Assembly (NCBI RefSeq): GCF_024713945.1
Contig: NC_134678.1
Location: 6,448,001 to 6,512,000 of the forward strand
Reading direction: 5' to 3'
Origin: Dermatophagoides farinae
Lineage: Eukaryota > Arthropoda > Arachnida > Sarcoptiformes > Pyroglyphidae
DNA length: 64,000 nt
Shown: positions 26,701 to 39,293 of the stretch, in pieces
Numbering within the stretch: position 1 is the first letter of the stretch
How the letters are laid out: every line of letters begins with the position of its first letter
Position numbers and translations under genes: made by a program
The notes under the pieces: model-generated
What the model saw: the letters and a program-made list of their open reading frames with translations, nothing else
What the model was told of the DNA's origin: nothing
Databases searched by the model: none

Positions 26701-28956
26701 TATTGTATTCAGGTCCTAACATTGAAAAAGAGCTGAAAATTCTATCCAATTGGTTTCGACCTGTCATACCTGTTGATAGTATGTTATTGACCACAATGTT
26801 GGGAAAACATTATGCCATCACATTGAATGATACAACTATTGATGATTTAAATTTTATTTTATTATTCAACAAATCCTATCAATATTCATTGCCCATTATA
26901 CAGAATGCTTTGACCAACATGTTGATACATGGTGATCATTTAAATTATGAAGCACCGGAAAAATTTTTCCAAATTCGAACGGCAAGTTATCCATTGCCCG
27001 ATAGAAGTAATACGCTTGAAGATGGATTAGATATGTTATTCATTGTTATGTTTGGTATGTCTCTTACTACTTTTCCGGTTAATTTAGCTGCCGAAACGAT
27101 CAAAGAAAGAGATGTAAGTAAATAATGTAAGAATCAAATGAAATTTATTTATTGGAATTTTTTTTTTCATTACAAATCTCATAGGATAATATAAAAAGTT
27201 TTTTGGCTATAAACGGAATGAAAATCATACAATATTGGCTAGTCACTGCATTAGTTGATTCATTAACATTTGGAATGTTTGTGTTCGTCATAATGGCAGC
27301 TACATATTTTTATGTACCATTATCATTTTTTGTCAATCCATATGCATTTATATGTGGAATCATATTGATGTTACTATACATACCATGTTCAATAATGACC
27401 TGTTATGTTTTTTCACATTTATTCAACAAACGTGAAGTTGCACAAGCATTAATGTCAAATATATCGTCATTGATTGCCGGTTTTATGTACATAATGTCAT
27501 ATGTTATTCGTACATTGTTCAAATCAAACATTTCTTTTCGAATCAATTATTTTATTTGGCCATTTTATATACCGTTTGGAGCATTTCAAAGTTTATCATA
27601 TGTATCGAAGGAACAAAAAACACAAGATTATCCAAGTTTAAAACCATATTTAATGTGGAATAATAATATTCTTCCAGCATATGTTGCTGTAAGAAGAAAT
27701 GATAAAATGATTGGGAAAAATTATTGATTTTTTTCAACTCTTTTTTTGTTTTTACTTTTTTCTTATAGATGATTATCCATTTTTTAATCGGAATTGCATT
27801 GTTACCATATTTAGATCGAATGAAACGTGAACGAAGAACATGGCGATCGATATTGCTTTGTCGGAAAAGAAAAGATCCAAGAGATGAAGCATCTGTTGCA
27901 ACCAATCCTGATGATGAAAGACAAATGGATGAAGATGTTTATGATGAAAAATCACGAGCCAAGCAGATAATTGCATCGAAATTTGAAGAAGAAAAACCCC
28001 TATTATTAATTCGTAATTTAACCAAAGACTTTAAAGTACAAACAGCAGTGAAACGTTTGAATCTAATAATTGAATCGGGACAAATTTTTGGATTACTTGG
28101 ACCAAATGGTGCCGGTAAAACTACTGTCATGAAAATTATCGTTAGAGATGAATTGGAAACATCGGGAAAGCTTTATCTTGAAGGTGTACCATTCAAAGAT
28201 CGTTTGTCATCCAATTTGATGGCTTATTGTCCACAGATTAATCCATTTTGGCCCGAAATTACTTTAATGGAACATTTACGTTTGTATGCGGCTACACGTG
28301 GAATACCAGGCAATAGAATCGATGATATATGCAATAAATTAATCAGAGCATTTGGAATTAAAGAATATCAGAATCGAAAATTTAAAAAACTATCTGGTGG
28401 AAATAAACGAAAACTATGTTTATTGATATCGATTTTAGCTAATGTTAAATTAACTATGTTGGATGAACCATCCACCGGAATGGATCCAAGTTCAAAAAGA
28501 TTAATGTGGAATTTAATAATCAAAAAATTCGATCCAAATGGTCCGAATAGTGCCATGTTGACCAGCCATTCAATGGAAGAAATTGAAGCACTATGCACTC
28601 GTTTGGCTATCATGGCAAAAGGAAGTCTTAAATGTTTAGGAAATATTCAACATTTGAATAACAAATATGGTAAAGGATATTTTCTGGAAATTAAATGGAA
28701 AAAAGGATTCGATTTTGGCCGTATACAATCGGAAATTATTTCTATATTTCCAGATATGCGAATAAATGAACAGAATCCTGAACTAATTAAATTGATTATA
28801 CCACAAAAAAATGTTAAATCATTGGCCGATTTTTTCAGTACAATGGAAAAATTAGTAAAAGATAATCCTGAAATTGAAGAATATAATCTAAATCAATCAT
28901 CGATTGAACAGTTATTTATTGAATTTGCTAAAATTCATGAATATATTAATTTGTGA
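23706..28956 (+). CDS. ABC transporter subfamily A, full-size (ABCA3-like)
   Basis: A full ABCA lipid-exporter-type transporter of about 1,630 aa with two TMD-NBD halves. Exons: 23706-23912, 23986-24195, 24273-24468, 24526-27113, 27185-27688 and 27769-28956; all phases fit. After a Ser-rich N-terminus comes a first membrane helix, a short extracellular loop and the membrane block before NBD1. NBD1 has Walker A GQNGAGKTT near residue 554, signature LSGGQKRK, Walker B IIVLDEPTSG and H-loop STHTMYEAD. NBD2 has GPNGAGKTT near 1346, signature LSGGNKRK, Walker B LTMLDEPSTG and H-loop TSHSMEEIE. Both sites look catalytically complete. The 57-bp intron at 24469-24525 is a multiple of three and open, so retention would add 19 residues. 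Size and short loops favour an ABCA3-like member over the larger ABCA1; substrate unknown. Confidence 0.92.
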
Positions 28957-29196
28957 TTTTAATTTTTTGAAAAATGAAATTTTTTTTTCTTTGGCAAAAT
29001 AAAATTCCAAATCTCTAATTTTGTTTTTAGTATAAATAAAATAAAAATTTTGCAAGTTCTTGGACTTTTCGGATAGATGTCGCGTATGTATGCCATATTT
29101 ATTCTCTTTTTTTTTCGAAGCACATTGTGTTAATAAACACATCGTGATTGAAAATTCTGAAATTTTTTTTTGTTTATCCAAAAAAAAAAAAAAAAA

Positions 29197-31017
29197 ATGG
29201 ATATAACCAAGCATAATTTTGCACAAAATATCCATAAAATTGATGAACAAATTTCAAATTGTGATTTCATATCCATTGATTGTGAATTCAGTGGCCTGTT
29301 TCATAATCAACGTAGAAATAATGAGCTAGATAATTATGAACAAATTTATGTGACTACACGGCAAAATATAAATCAATTTCAAATTTTACAATTTGGACTT
29401 TCTTTATTTAAAAAAACAACAGATGAATATAATTTTGATTGTCATTCATATAATTTTTATATTTTTCCATCAAAATGTATCTTTTTATCCGAAGATCAAC
29501 GTGACCGTTGTTTTTTAAGCCAATCATCATCGTTAACATTTCTGGTTGAAAATGGTTTCGATTTCAATAAAGTGATTCGTGATGGTATCACATACATTCC
29601 ATTGAATCAATTAGCTACAGTTGAAACAAAAATCAAAGCAAAACTTGAAGAAAATCAAATGAAAACAAATTTTATTGAAATAGAAAAAGATGAGGATAAA
29701 AAATTCTTTCAAGAAATCAATGATAAATTGATAAAATTTATGAATAACAATGATCAACAGGAAGAAATATTACCACAATGTAATTCATATTATCGACGAA
29801 TAATCTATGAAACTGTACGAAAATCATCATTCAATGATTCAATACAAATGTCAACAGGAAAAAACGAGAACAAAGGATCGATAATATTGAAAAAAGGTAC
29901 ACCAAAACCAAAAGATGAACAAGCTAAAGCATTAATGTTTGAAAATGTTGGATTCACATTGATCATAAAATCATTGATCAAACATCAGAAACCATTAATT
30001 GGCCATGGCATGTTTTTTGATTTGTTACACATCTACAATATATTCATTGAACCATTACCAGAAAAGTATGATGAATTCAAACAATCGATTAAAAGTTGTT
30101 TCAATAATGTTTATGATACGGCTCATATTTCAATGTGTCCAAGTTTGAAGAATTTTTTTCCCACAAATTGGTAAGCAAATAATCACATCTTTCTAAAAAC
30201 AAATTTAATTAATTAAATTACTCTTTTTTTATATTCCAAATGAAAGCATTAAAAAAAGTATTCGAAACTGTACAAAGTGAACCATTTCTTGAAACGGGAT
30301 TCTTATTGAAAAATTCTCCATCCGAATATAGTAATGATAATTTTAATCGTTATCATGAAGCTGGATATGATTCCTTTATAACTGGTTGTTGTTTTGTGCA
30401 AATGATCCGTTATCTATGTGTCCAAGGATAATTTATCATTAGAAGATTTTTTTAACAATAACAAAATATTGGATAAATTTAGGAATCAAATTTTTATTTA
30501 TGGAAATTATGATATCAAATTCCTGAATCTTCAAGGCAACGATGAACCATTGAATCGAAATCACATTTTTCATATGAATTTTACAAAAACATTTACACGA
30601 CATGATTTGAATTTAATATTTGCCGAATTTGGTGGATTGAATCGAATCGTTTTTCTGGATGAAGAATCTGCTTTTTGTATACTAAGAGATGAAGGTAAAA
30701 CAGCCGAAGTTATTGAAGCACTTATTGTGAATCCTAAAGGATATAAATTCGGTTTTAAGATACAACATTATTCTGAATTTATGAAGCAGAAAACCACCAA
30801 TACTGCACAAAAGCAACAACCGCTAGCCACTTCAATGAAACCTAAACATGAATCAACGCCTATGACATCCAAAGACTCATTGGATGAATGTGTAAAGAAA
30901 AAAATCAAATTATCAAATACTCCGATTAAATCCCCTAATGTTGTCAAGAAAAAGTCATCACAAATGGTTGACAAATTATTTGATGATAATATGTCCTGGA
31001 CAACTGCCACTCATTAG
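29197..31017 (+). CDS. PARN: Poly(A)-specific ribonuclease PARN-like, with two frame breaks
   Basis: A DEDD-family 3' exoribonuclease of the CAF1/PARN group, which shortens poly(A) tails and trims small-RNA 3' ends. The four acidic ligands are visible: Asp and Glu in FISIDCEFSGL, Asp in GHGMFFDLLHIYN and Asp in HEAGYDSFITG. The C-terminal part resembles the PARN RNA-recognition region and ends without a membrane helix, which favours PARN over PNLDC1. Exon 1 is 29197-30170 (donor GTAAGC). The next coding block starts at about 30247 but is one base out of phase with that donor. A second one-base shift near 30417 is needed to reach the last block, which ends at 31017. The gene is therefore either decayed or carries two single-base sequence errors. 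Confidence 0.75.
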
Positions 31018-31213
31018 TCATTGTTTTGAATTTATTCATGTGTGTATTTAATTAATTATGAATTTTTTGACCATTTTGTAAAACTATTTCAAGAAATTTT
31101 ATTACTTTTCCCGTATAAACTTGTTCATGTATAAATCATGTCATATGAATGAATCGAGTTTTGTTTTTTTTTAAATTTTATAAAACGAAAAAATTGATGA
31201 AACATTCTTGATA

Positions 31214-31946
31214 ATGGATGCTAACAATTCTGAAATGGGTGATAATTCTACACATGAAACTGCTGCTGCTGCTGATGATGATAGTAGTGGAATTAAATTA
31301 GCATTAAAACAGATTCGTGTCATTAAACCATTTGCCGGAGTTTCTGAGCGTTATTATCAGAATATTGTTCATCCAAAATGTAAAGATGGTCATAATTATG
31401 ATCAAATTGTTTTACTTCATTCAAATCGGTTTGTTATATTATGTTTTTCCTTGTTACCACGAATTATTAATTCATTTGCAATTTATTAGTATTGCAGTCA
31501 TATGTTTAGCACCATCACATGAGATAATTGTTTTGAAAAAATCAATCAAAAACATTGATTTTTGTGGTAAAAATAAAAATGTAAATAGACTTGATAATCA
31601 AGTTAAAGGAAAAGGAAAAAAGGTAAATTTATTTATTAATTTTATCAACAATCAATTAATCAATGTTCATTTTATGTTTCAGGGAGCTCAAATGGTTGGA
31701 CCGGAATCGATTCTTTGTACGTTACATTGTCAAGATGAAACATCATATCCAATACGAGCATGTATGGGTGGAAAAATTATTGAAATCAATAAATGTCTAG
31801 TAGATGAACCATCGTTGATAATAGAAAAGGTGAATAAATAATCAGAAATTTATGAAAAAAATTAATTCGTTTTTTTTTTTTTTTTTGGTCAATAGCCTTT
31901 AACCGATGGATATATAGCAATTATTATGCCTCCATTAAAAAAATAA
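31214..31946 (+). CDS. ABITRAM: ABITRAM (FAM206/Simiate) homolog
   Basis: A small conserved eukaryotic protein; in mammals ABITRAM/Simiate binds actin and localises to nuclear speckles and neuronal processes. Exons: 31214-31428, 31490-31622, 31683-31829 and 31896-31946, in phase, 181 aa, the same as the human length. Recognised segments in order: SERYYQNIVHPKCKDGHNYD, LLHSNRIAVICLAPSHEI, KGKKGAQMVGPESILC, then IIEINKCLVDEPSLI and the C-terminal PLTDGYIAIIMPP. The fold is a lipoyl-like beta domain in the family. The N-terminal 26 residues are Ala/Asp/Ser-rich and variable. The stop codon TAA lies inside an AATAAA, which may double as the poly(A) signal. It meets the next gene tail to tail with two bases between the stops. 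Confidence 0.9.
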
Positions 31947-31948
31947 AG

Positions 31949-32315
31949 TCATTTTAAAAATTTTTCCGATCTTTTCTCTAATTGTTCCAATTTTGTATGA
32001 TTCTCTTGGATAAATTCATCACGTTTAGCTTTTAAATTTTCCAATCGATCATACATTTCTTTTAGTTTTCGAGGAATTTGATCAATATTGTCTAAAGCAC
32101 ATTGTTGACCATATTGTAGTTCAATTTTTTTGCCACAACGATATAGGTTTGAATCCAATTTCAAAGATATTTTTTCTAATCGTAATTTATCTCGTTGCAA
32201 CTGTTTTTAAGAATTAACCAAAAAAAATAATTAATTTCTTCATATATTTTTTTTTTCATTGACATTAATTTTTTTTTTAACTTACATTCGCTTCAATTGA
32301 ATCAACAGCATCCAT
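31949..32315 (-). CDS. Small coiled-coil protein, unassigned
   Basis: A 93-aa protein in two exons: 32315-32286 (MDAVDSIEAN) and 32200-31949. The 85-bp intron is GT-AG and in phase. The sequence is charged and heptad-like over almost its whole length (for example KLKEMYDRLENLKAKRDEF), with no membrane segment or signal peptide. Size and composition resemble small subunits of coiled-coil complexes such as BLOC-1/BORC, but I see no signature that names it. The coding region is compact and spliced, which argues for a real gene. Its 3' UTR must overlap the last exons of ABITRAM on the other strand. Confidence 0.7.
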
Positions 32316-33309
32316 GATGAATTTAAATTCAAAAATTTTTCAATCATTCAAACTAAATTGTCAAACTGGCTAAAAACAGCGGTTATATTACGGCCTGTTT
32401 ACACTAAAGTGGTATCTCACTCTACAAGAATATTCCACTATGGCCATCTATCGATTTGAATCGGTAATCAAATCGCCTTTGATGAGTTAGCAAAAAAAAA
32501 AATCGAATGTATGTGGCCGTGTGTGAACATATTTATACCCCTATTATTCACATAATCATTCGTATATGGTAAAAAAAAAAAAAAATTTCTTTCCCCAAAA
32601 TATAATAATTTATTATTCACTAATGACAATTAGTGATTGACCTTTTATTCATCATCATTTAATTAAAATATAATCGATTAAATCAAATACGTGTGTTTGT
32701 CGTGTCGTTTTCATTTGACAATTGGCTTTGACACCCACCACCACTGCCACCATCACCATCATCATCATCATCATCATCATCATCGCCACCACCACCTGAA
32801 ATAACTTTCGTATATAGTGGCGCGTATGTCATACAATTTTACAAAATCATTGGCTGCTGCTTCTTTCTTCTGCTGCTCAAAGCTTCCACATCTCAATAAG
32901 AGGCCAATCGGTATTAGTCGGCGTTTCATATTACAATTCAAGCTTTCGTCGTTTTAATAATAATCATCAAAATCGTTTTATTGTATCGGTCTGTTTGATT
33001 GCCTTCTGTCTGTCTTTTATTTTCAACAATCTTGTCGGTGTTTTTTTCCCCACATCCATAGGATTTTTACATTTTTCTTCATTTCAATTCGTTTCATCAA
33101 TCGAATTTTGGTCAAGATTATTGTATATCATCAATCAATCATATTTTTAAATTCTCACCAATCCATTTTTTTTAATCAATCAATTTGATTGAAATTGTTA
33201 TTCCATCCGTATTTGTTTTGTGGGCAGGTGTTAGTCTACATTTGGACTGCATCTTGATTTTCCATAATTATTGATTTGGTCAACAGTAATAAAATAATAC
33301 GATCCAAAA
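32316..33309. other. Divergent promoter region between the coiled-coil gene and clathrin
   Basis: About 1 kb between two divergently transcribed start codons (32315 minus, 33310 plus). It holds an ATC repeat near 32755-32783 and poly-T/A runs, but no coding sequence. The 5' UTR of clathrin and any core promoter must lie here; I could not fix a TATA box or start site with confidence. Confidence 0.6.
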
Positions 33310-36300
33310 ATGTCTCAAGCACTTCCGATCAAATTTCAAGAACACCTCCAGGTATAAAATTTTGAAATTTTTAAACATTTTTGCCCCAATAATTTCATTT
33401 TTGTTTTTTTCAATAGCTAACCCAGATTGGTATAAATCAATCGAGCATTAGTTTCAACATGCTCACCATGGAGAGTGATAAATTCATTTGTATTCGAGAA
33501 AAAGTTGGTGATTCATCACAAGTGGTAATTATCGATATGGCAAATCCAACAACGCCAATACGACGACCAATATCGGCTGATTCAGCCATCATGAATCCTT
33601 CAACAAAAGTTATTGCATTGAAAGCACAACGTACATTGCAAATATTTAATATCGAAATGAAATCGATGATGAAAGCACATACAATGCCCGAAGATGTTCT
33701 TTTCTGGAAATGGATTAATGTCAAAACAATCGCATTAGTTACTGAAACTGCAGTTCATCATTGGTCAATGGAAGGTGATTCCACTCCACAGAAAGCTTTC
33801 GATCGTCATGCCTCTTTGAATGGTTGTCAAATCATCAATTATCGTGCAGATCATCAAGCTAAATGGCTTGTTTTGATCGGTATTTCCGCACAGGTAAAAT
33901 AAATACTTGATTAAATTCTTTTTGATTGAATTACCCTTTTGGAAATAGAGCAATCGTGTAACTGGAGCCATGCAACTTTATTCTGTTGCTCGAAAAGTTA
34001 GTCAACCAATTGAAGGACATGCTGCTGCTTTTACAACATTCAAAATGGAAGGCAATACGGAACTATCTAATTTGTTTTGTTTCGCCGCTCGTACAGCAGC
34101 CGGTGGGAAGGTAATAAAATTTTCATGATGATCAATGTCAGAGGAAATAACTAAATTTCAATTGCAATATGATGATATTGTAGCTTCATATAGTGGAAGT
34201 TGGCACAGCACCAACCGGCAGCAAACCATATCCTAAGAAGCAGGTCGATGTATTCTTTCCTCCGGAAGCTCAAAATGATTTTCCCATTGCCATGCAAATG
34301 TCACCTAAATATGATTTAATCTATTTGATCACTAAATATGGTTATATTCATTTGTATGATGTTGAATCCGGAACTTGTATCTACATGAATCGTATTAGCG
34401 CTGATACCATTTTTGTTACAGCTCCATATGAGCCAACCAGTGGAATCATTGGTGTTAATCGAAAAGGCCAGGTACGATTTATTTTTTAATGTACATAAAT
34501 TGTGACTAATTTTTGATTTATAGGTTCTTTCTGTTAGTATCGATGAGAATAACCTGATTCCATACATAAATAATACATTGCAAAATTCAGAATTGGCATT
34601 GCGTATATCTTCACGAAACAATCTTGCTGGAGCTGATGACTTGTTCATCAAAAAATTCAATAATCTTTTTTCGACTGGCCAATATATCGAAGCGGCTAAA
34701 GTTGCAGCGACTGCACCGCAAGGCATTCTTCGTACCTATGAAACAATTCAACGTTTTCAACAAACACCAGCGCAACCCAATCAATCATCACCATTACTTC
34801 ATTATTTTGGCATCCTTTTAGATCAAGGCAAATTGAATAGATATGAATCATTGGAATTATGCCGACCAGTTCTTCAACAACAGCGTAAACAATTGTTGGA
34901 AAAATGGCTCAAAGATGATAAACTTGAATGTAGCGAAGAATTGGGCGATTTAGTTAAACCGGTTGATCCAACATTGGCTTTATCCGTTTATCTGCGTGCA
35001 AACGTTCCGGTGAAAGTTGTACAATCATTCGCAGAAACTGGTCAATTCAAAAAAATATTTTTGTATGCCAAAAAAGTTGGATTCCAGCCTGATTATCTTA
35101 GTTTACTTCGTCACATTATTCGTTCCAATCAGGATAAGGCAACGGAATTTGCACAAGCAATTGTTTCGGAAGAAGAAAATCTTTGTGACATTAATCAAAT
35201 GATTGATGCCTTTATGGAAGCCAATCTTGTCCAACAATGTACCGCCTTTCTGTTGGACGCTCTCAAAAATAATCGTGAAGAAGAAGGACCATTGCAGACT
35301 CGTTGTCTGGAAATGAATTTGGTTACTGCCCCACAAGTGGCTGACGCCATCCTCGCCAACAAAATGTTCAGCTATTATAATCGTCCTTTGGTTGCCCAGC
35401 TCTGTGAAAAGGCTGGTTTATATCAACGAGCATTGGAAAATTATACCGATCTATATGACATCAAACGAGCAATTGTGCACACACATCTTTTGAATCAAGA
35501 TTGGTTGGTCAACTATTTTGGCACATTATCGGTTGAGGATTCGTTGGAATGCCTTCGAGCAATGCTTACTAGTAACATTCGACAAAACTTACAGATTTGT
35601 GTACAAGTGGCTGGCAAATATCATGAACAGCTTACAACCACTGCTTTGATTGAATTGTTCGAATCATTCAAAAGTTACGAAGGTTTATTCTATTTTCTCG
35701 GATCAATCGTCAACTTTAATCAAGATGCCGATGTTCATTTTAAATATATTCAGGCTGCTTGCAAGACCGGTCAAATCAAAGAAGTGGAACGTATATGCCG
35801 TGAAAGTAATTGTTACAATCCTGAACGTGTAAAGAATTTCCTGAAAGAAGCCAAATTAACTGATCAATTGCCATTGATTATTGTTTGCGATCGCTTTGAT
35901 TTCGTTCATGATCTAGTGCTTTATCTATATCGTAATAATTTGCACAAATATATCGAAATCTATGTGCAAAAAGTGAACCCCTCACGTTTGCCAGTTGTTG
36001 TACGAGGATTATTGGATGTCGATTGTTCGGAAGATGTTATTAAACAATTGATTATGGCTGTCAAAGGACAATTTTCTACAGATGAACTTGTCGAAGAGGT
36101 GGAAAAACGTAATCGCCTCAAATTGTTATTACCTTGGCTTGAAACTCGCATCCATGAAGGTTGCCAAGAACCAGAAACACATAATGCCTTGGCTAAAATC
36201 TACATTGATTCAAATAATAATCCGGAACGTTTCTTGAAAGAGAATCAATTTTATGATAGTCGAGTTGTTGGAAAGTATTGCGAAAAACGTGATCCACATT

Positions 36301-38761
36301 TGGCATTCATCGCTTATGAACGTGGACAATGTGACAAAGAGCTCATTCGAGTTTGTAATGAAAATTCTTTGTTTAAAAATGAAGCTCGCTATCTGGTTAA
36401 ACGACGTGATCCAGATCTTTGGGCTGATGTTTTACAAGAATCCAATCCATATCGACGACAACTCATTGATCAGGTTTGTTGTTCATAATTGTTTCGTACT
36501 TGATAACTAAATTTTTTTTTTATTCAAGGTGGTCCAAACTGCCCTTTCTGAAACCCAAGATCCAGAAGATATATCAGTCACAGTGAAAGCTTTCATGGCA
36601 GCCAATTTGCCCAACGAATTAATCGAACTCTTGGAAAAGATTGTATTGGACAATTCGGTATTCTCGGATCATCGTAATCTGCAAAACTTGTTAATATTAA
36701 CGGCCATCAAAGCTGATCATAGCCGTGTAATGGAATACATAAATCGTTTGGATAATTATGATGCACCAGATATTGCTAACATTGCAATAAGCTCGGAATT
36801 GTATGAAGAAGCGTTTGCTATATTCAAAAAATTCGAAGTAAACACTTCAGCCATTCAAGTGTTGATTGAACATATTAAGAATCTGGATCGATCCTATGAA
36901 TTCGCTGAACGTTGTAATGAACCTGCTGTTTGGAGTTTGTTGGCTAAAGCCCAATTACAAGAAAATATGGTGAAAGAAGCAATTGATTCGTACATCAAAG
37001 CAGGCGATCAGGTCAACTTTATGGATGTTGTCACTACCGCTCATCGAACTAACAGTTGGGAAGACTTGGTTCGTTATTTGCAAATGGCCCGTAAGAAGAG
37101 TCGGGAACCTTATATTGAATCAGAATTGATCTATGCTTATGCCAAGACAAACAGGTTGACTGATTTGGAAGAATTCATTTCTAGCCCGAATAATGCAGAT
37201 ATCTCAAAAATCGGAGATCGTTGTTTCGAAGATAAACTATATGAACCTGCTCGTATTCTTTATGATAATGTTGCTAATTATGGAAAATTGGCTATCACAT
37301 TGGTTCATTTGCAACAATTCCAAGGTGCTGTCGATTCGGCTCGTAAAGCCAATTCAACTCGTACCTGGAAAGAAGTTTGCTTTGCTTGTGTCGATCACAA
37401 TGAATTCCGTTTGGCCCAGATGTGTGGCCTACACATTGTAGTCCATGCCGATGAACTTGAAGATTTGATCAATTATTATCAAAGCCGTGGATATTTTGAG
37501 GAATTGATTTCCATGCTTGAAGCTGCTTTAGGTAGGCGTTATGTTTTTCATAATTAAATGTTACTAATCTATGTTCTTAGGATTGGAACGTGCTCATATG
37601 GGTATGTTTACTGAGTTGGCCATTCTTTATTCCAAGTATAAGCCGGCTAAGATGCGTGAACATCTTGAATTGTTTTGGAGCCGAGTTAACATTCCAAAAG
37701 TTCTTCGTGCCGCTGAATCGGCTCATTTGTGGTCAGAATTAGTATTCCTTTATGATAAATATGAAGAATATGATAACGCTATTATAACAATGATGAATCA
37801 TCCAACGGAAGCATGGCGAGAAGGCCATTTCAAAGATATGATCACTAAAGTGGCCAATGTAGAACTCTATTATCGTGCTATACAGTTCTATTTGGATTTC
37901 AAACCTCTACTTTTGAATGATCTTTTGCTTGTCCTAGCACCACGAATTGATCATACACGATCAGTGAATTTCTTCACCAAGGTAATGTTTGCCATCTAAT
38001 AGCAACTTTATTTTCTTTCAAATTTAGTTTGTTAATGTTTTTTTTATAAATTTCAGACAAATCATCTACCATTGGTGAAAAATTACCTTCGATCTGTACA
38101 AAGTTTGAATAATAAAGCAATCAATGAAGCATTGAATGATTTGTTCATTGAACAAGAGGATTATCAAGCATTACGTACATCGATCGATGCCTTTGACAAC
38201 TTCGATACAATCGCTTTGGCACAACGTTTGGAGAAACATGAGCTGATTGAATTCCGACGTATTGCTGCTTATTTGTATAAAAGTAACAATCGATGGAAAC
38301 AATCGGTCGAATTATGCAAAAAGGATGGTCTCTACAAAGATGCTATGGAATATGCAGCCGAATCAAAACAAGCCGAAGTGGCCGAAGATCTTTTGCTTTG
38401 GTTTTTGGAACGAAAAAATCATGCTTGTTTTTCAGCTATGCTCTATCAATGCTATGATCTGGTTCGTCCTGATGTCGTATTGGAATTAGCCTGGAGACAC
38501 AACATCATGGAATATGCAATGCCCTATTTGATACAGATACTTCGTGAATACACAACTAAAACTGATGAATTGAAGGAAACTGTTGACACTAAATTAGAGG
38601 AATCTGTTCAAAACGAGCAAAAACAATCATCCATCGTTTATACACAAGATCAATTGATGTTGACCGCTCCACCCGGAATGATTGGTTCAGCGCCACCAAT
38701 GTCAGGATTTCCACCACAGCCGCCACCCGGTCAACAATTCTTTCCAAGTTATGGAATGTAA
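33310..38761 (+). CDS. Chc: Clathrin heavy chain
   Basis: The triskelion leg of clathrin coats, acting in endocytosis and Golgi-endosome traffic. Exons: 33310-33351, 33417-33893, 33949-34110, 34184-34471, 34524-36473, 36529-37531, 37581-37981 and 38057-38761. All introns are short (49-75 bp), GT-AG and phase-consistent. The product is 1,675 aa, the same length as human CLTC. The N-terminal beta-propeller begins [20 protein letters not shown], followed by the helical-zigzag legs with repeated CHCR modules, and the trimerisation region near [13 protein letters not shown]. The tail is Pro/Gln-rich and ends PSYGM. Codon use is more GC-rich and regular than in the neighbouring genes, as expected for high expression. 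No breaks. Confidence 0.98.
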
Positions 38762-38770
38762 AACATCTTT

Positions 38771-38776
38771 AATAAA
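38771..38776 (+). terminator. Poly(A) signal of clathrin heavy chain
   Basis: AATAAA sits 10 bp after the stop codon. Further AATAAA-like sequences follow within 120 bp, so this one is only the nearest candidate. Confidence 0.45.
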
Positions 38777-39293
38777 AATTCATAAACATTAATTTATCAC
38801 TTATGATTATTAATAAATGATTCTTATATTATTCCCATAATTCCAATTATTATTTGAAAAAAGACATTCGATTAAAAATAAAAATGTTGACATTGATTGT
38901 CATTTCAATGATTTTTATCTATTTTTTTTGCATTTTTATTTATTTGTTCATTATGTAGAAAAACAGAGGAAAAATTAAAATGAAATTGAATTGTGTAAAA
39001 GTAAAATTTTGAAAAATAGTTGAATCATAGTTATTTTCACTGTTAACAGATAGCAGCACTTTTATAAATTAAAATCAAATAATACCATTTATCAATTATT
39101 AAATGATTGAAAACTGTTTTCAAATAGCAAATTACAAATTCAATGATCAATTCTTTATTTAAAGTTCATTGAAAATAAACTATTAACATCAGGTTGTACA
39201 ACAACCAAATAATGATAATATATATTCGAATGATATGAACTGGATGTTCTTGGCTTATATGATATATTTATCAAAGAAAATCGCGATTTTATA
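38777..39293. other. Convergent 3' spacer
   Basis: A 517-bp AT-rich stretch between the ends of clathrin (plus) and the glucuronyltransferase gene (minus). No coding sequence or repeat family is visible; it should hold both 3' UTRs. Confidence 0.6.

Noticed and set aside
33437-33724. Antisense frame inside clathrin heavy chain
   Set aside because: A shadow of the beta-propeller coding strand.
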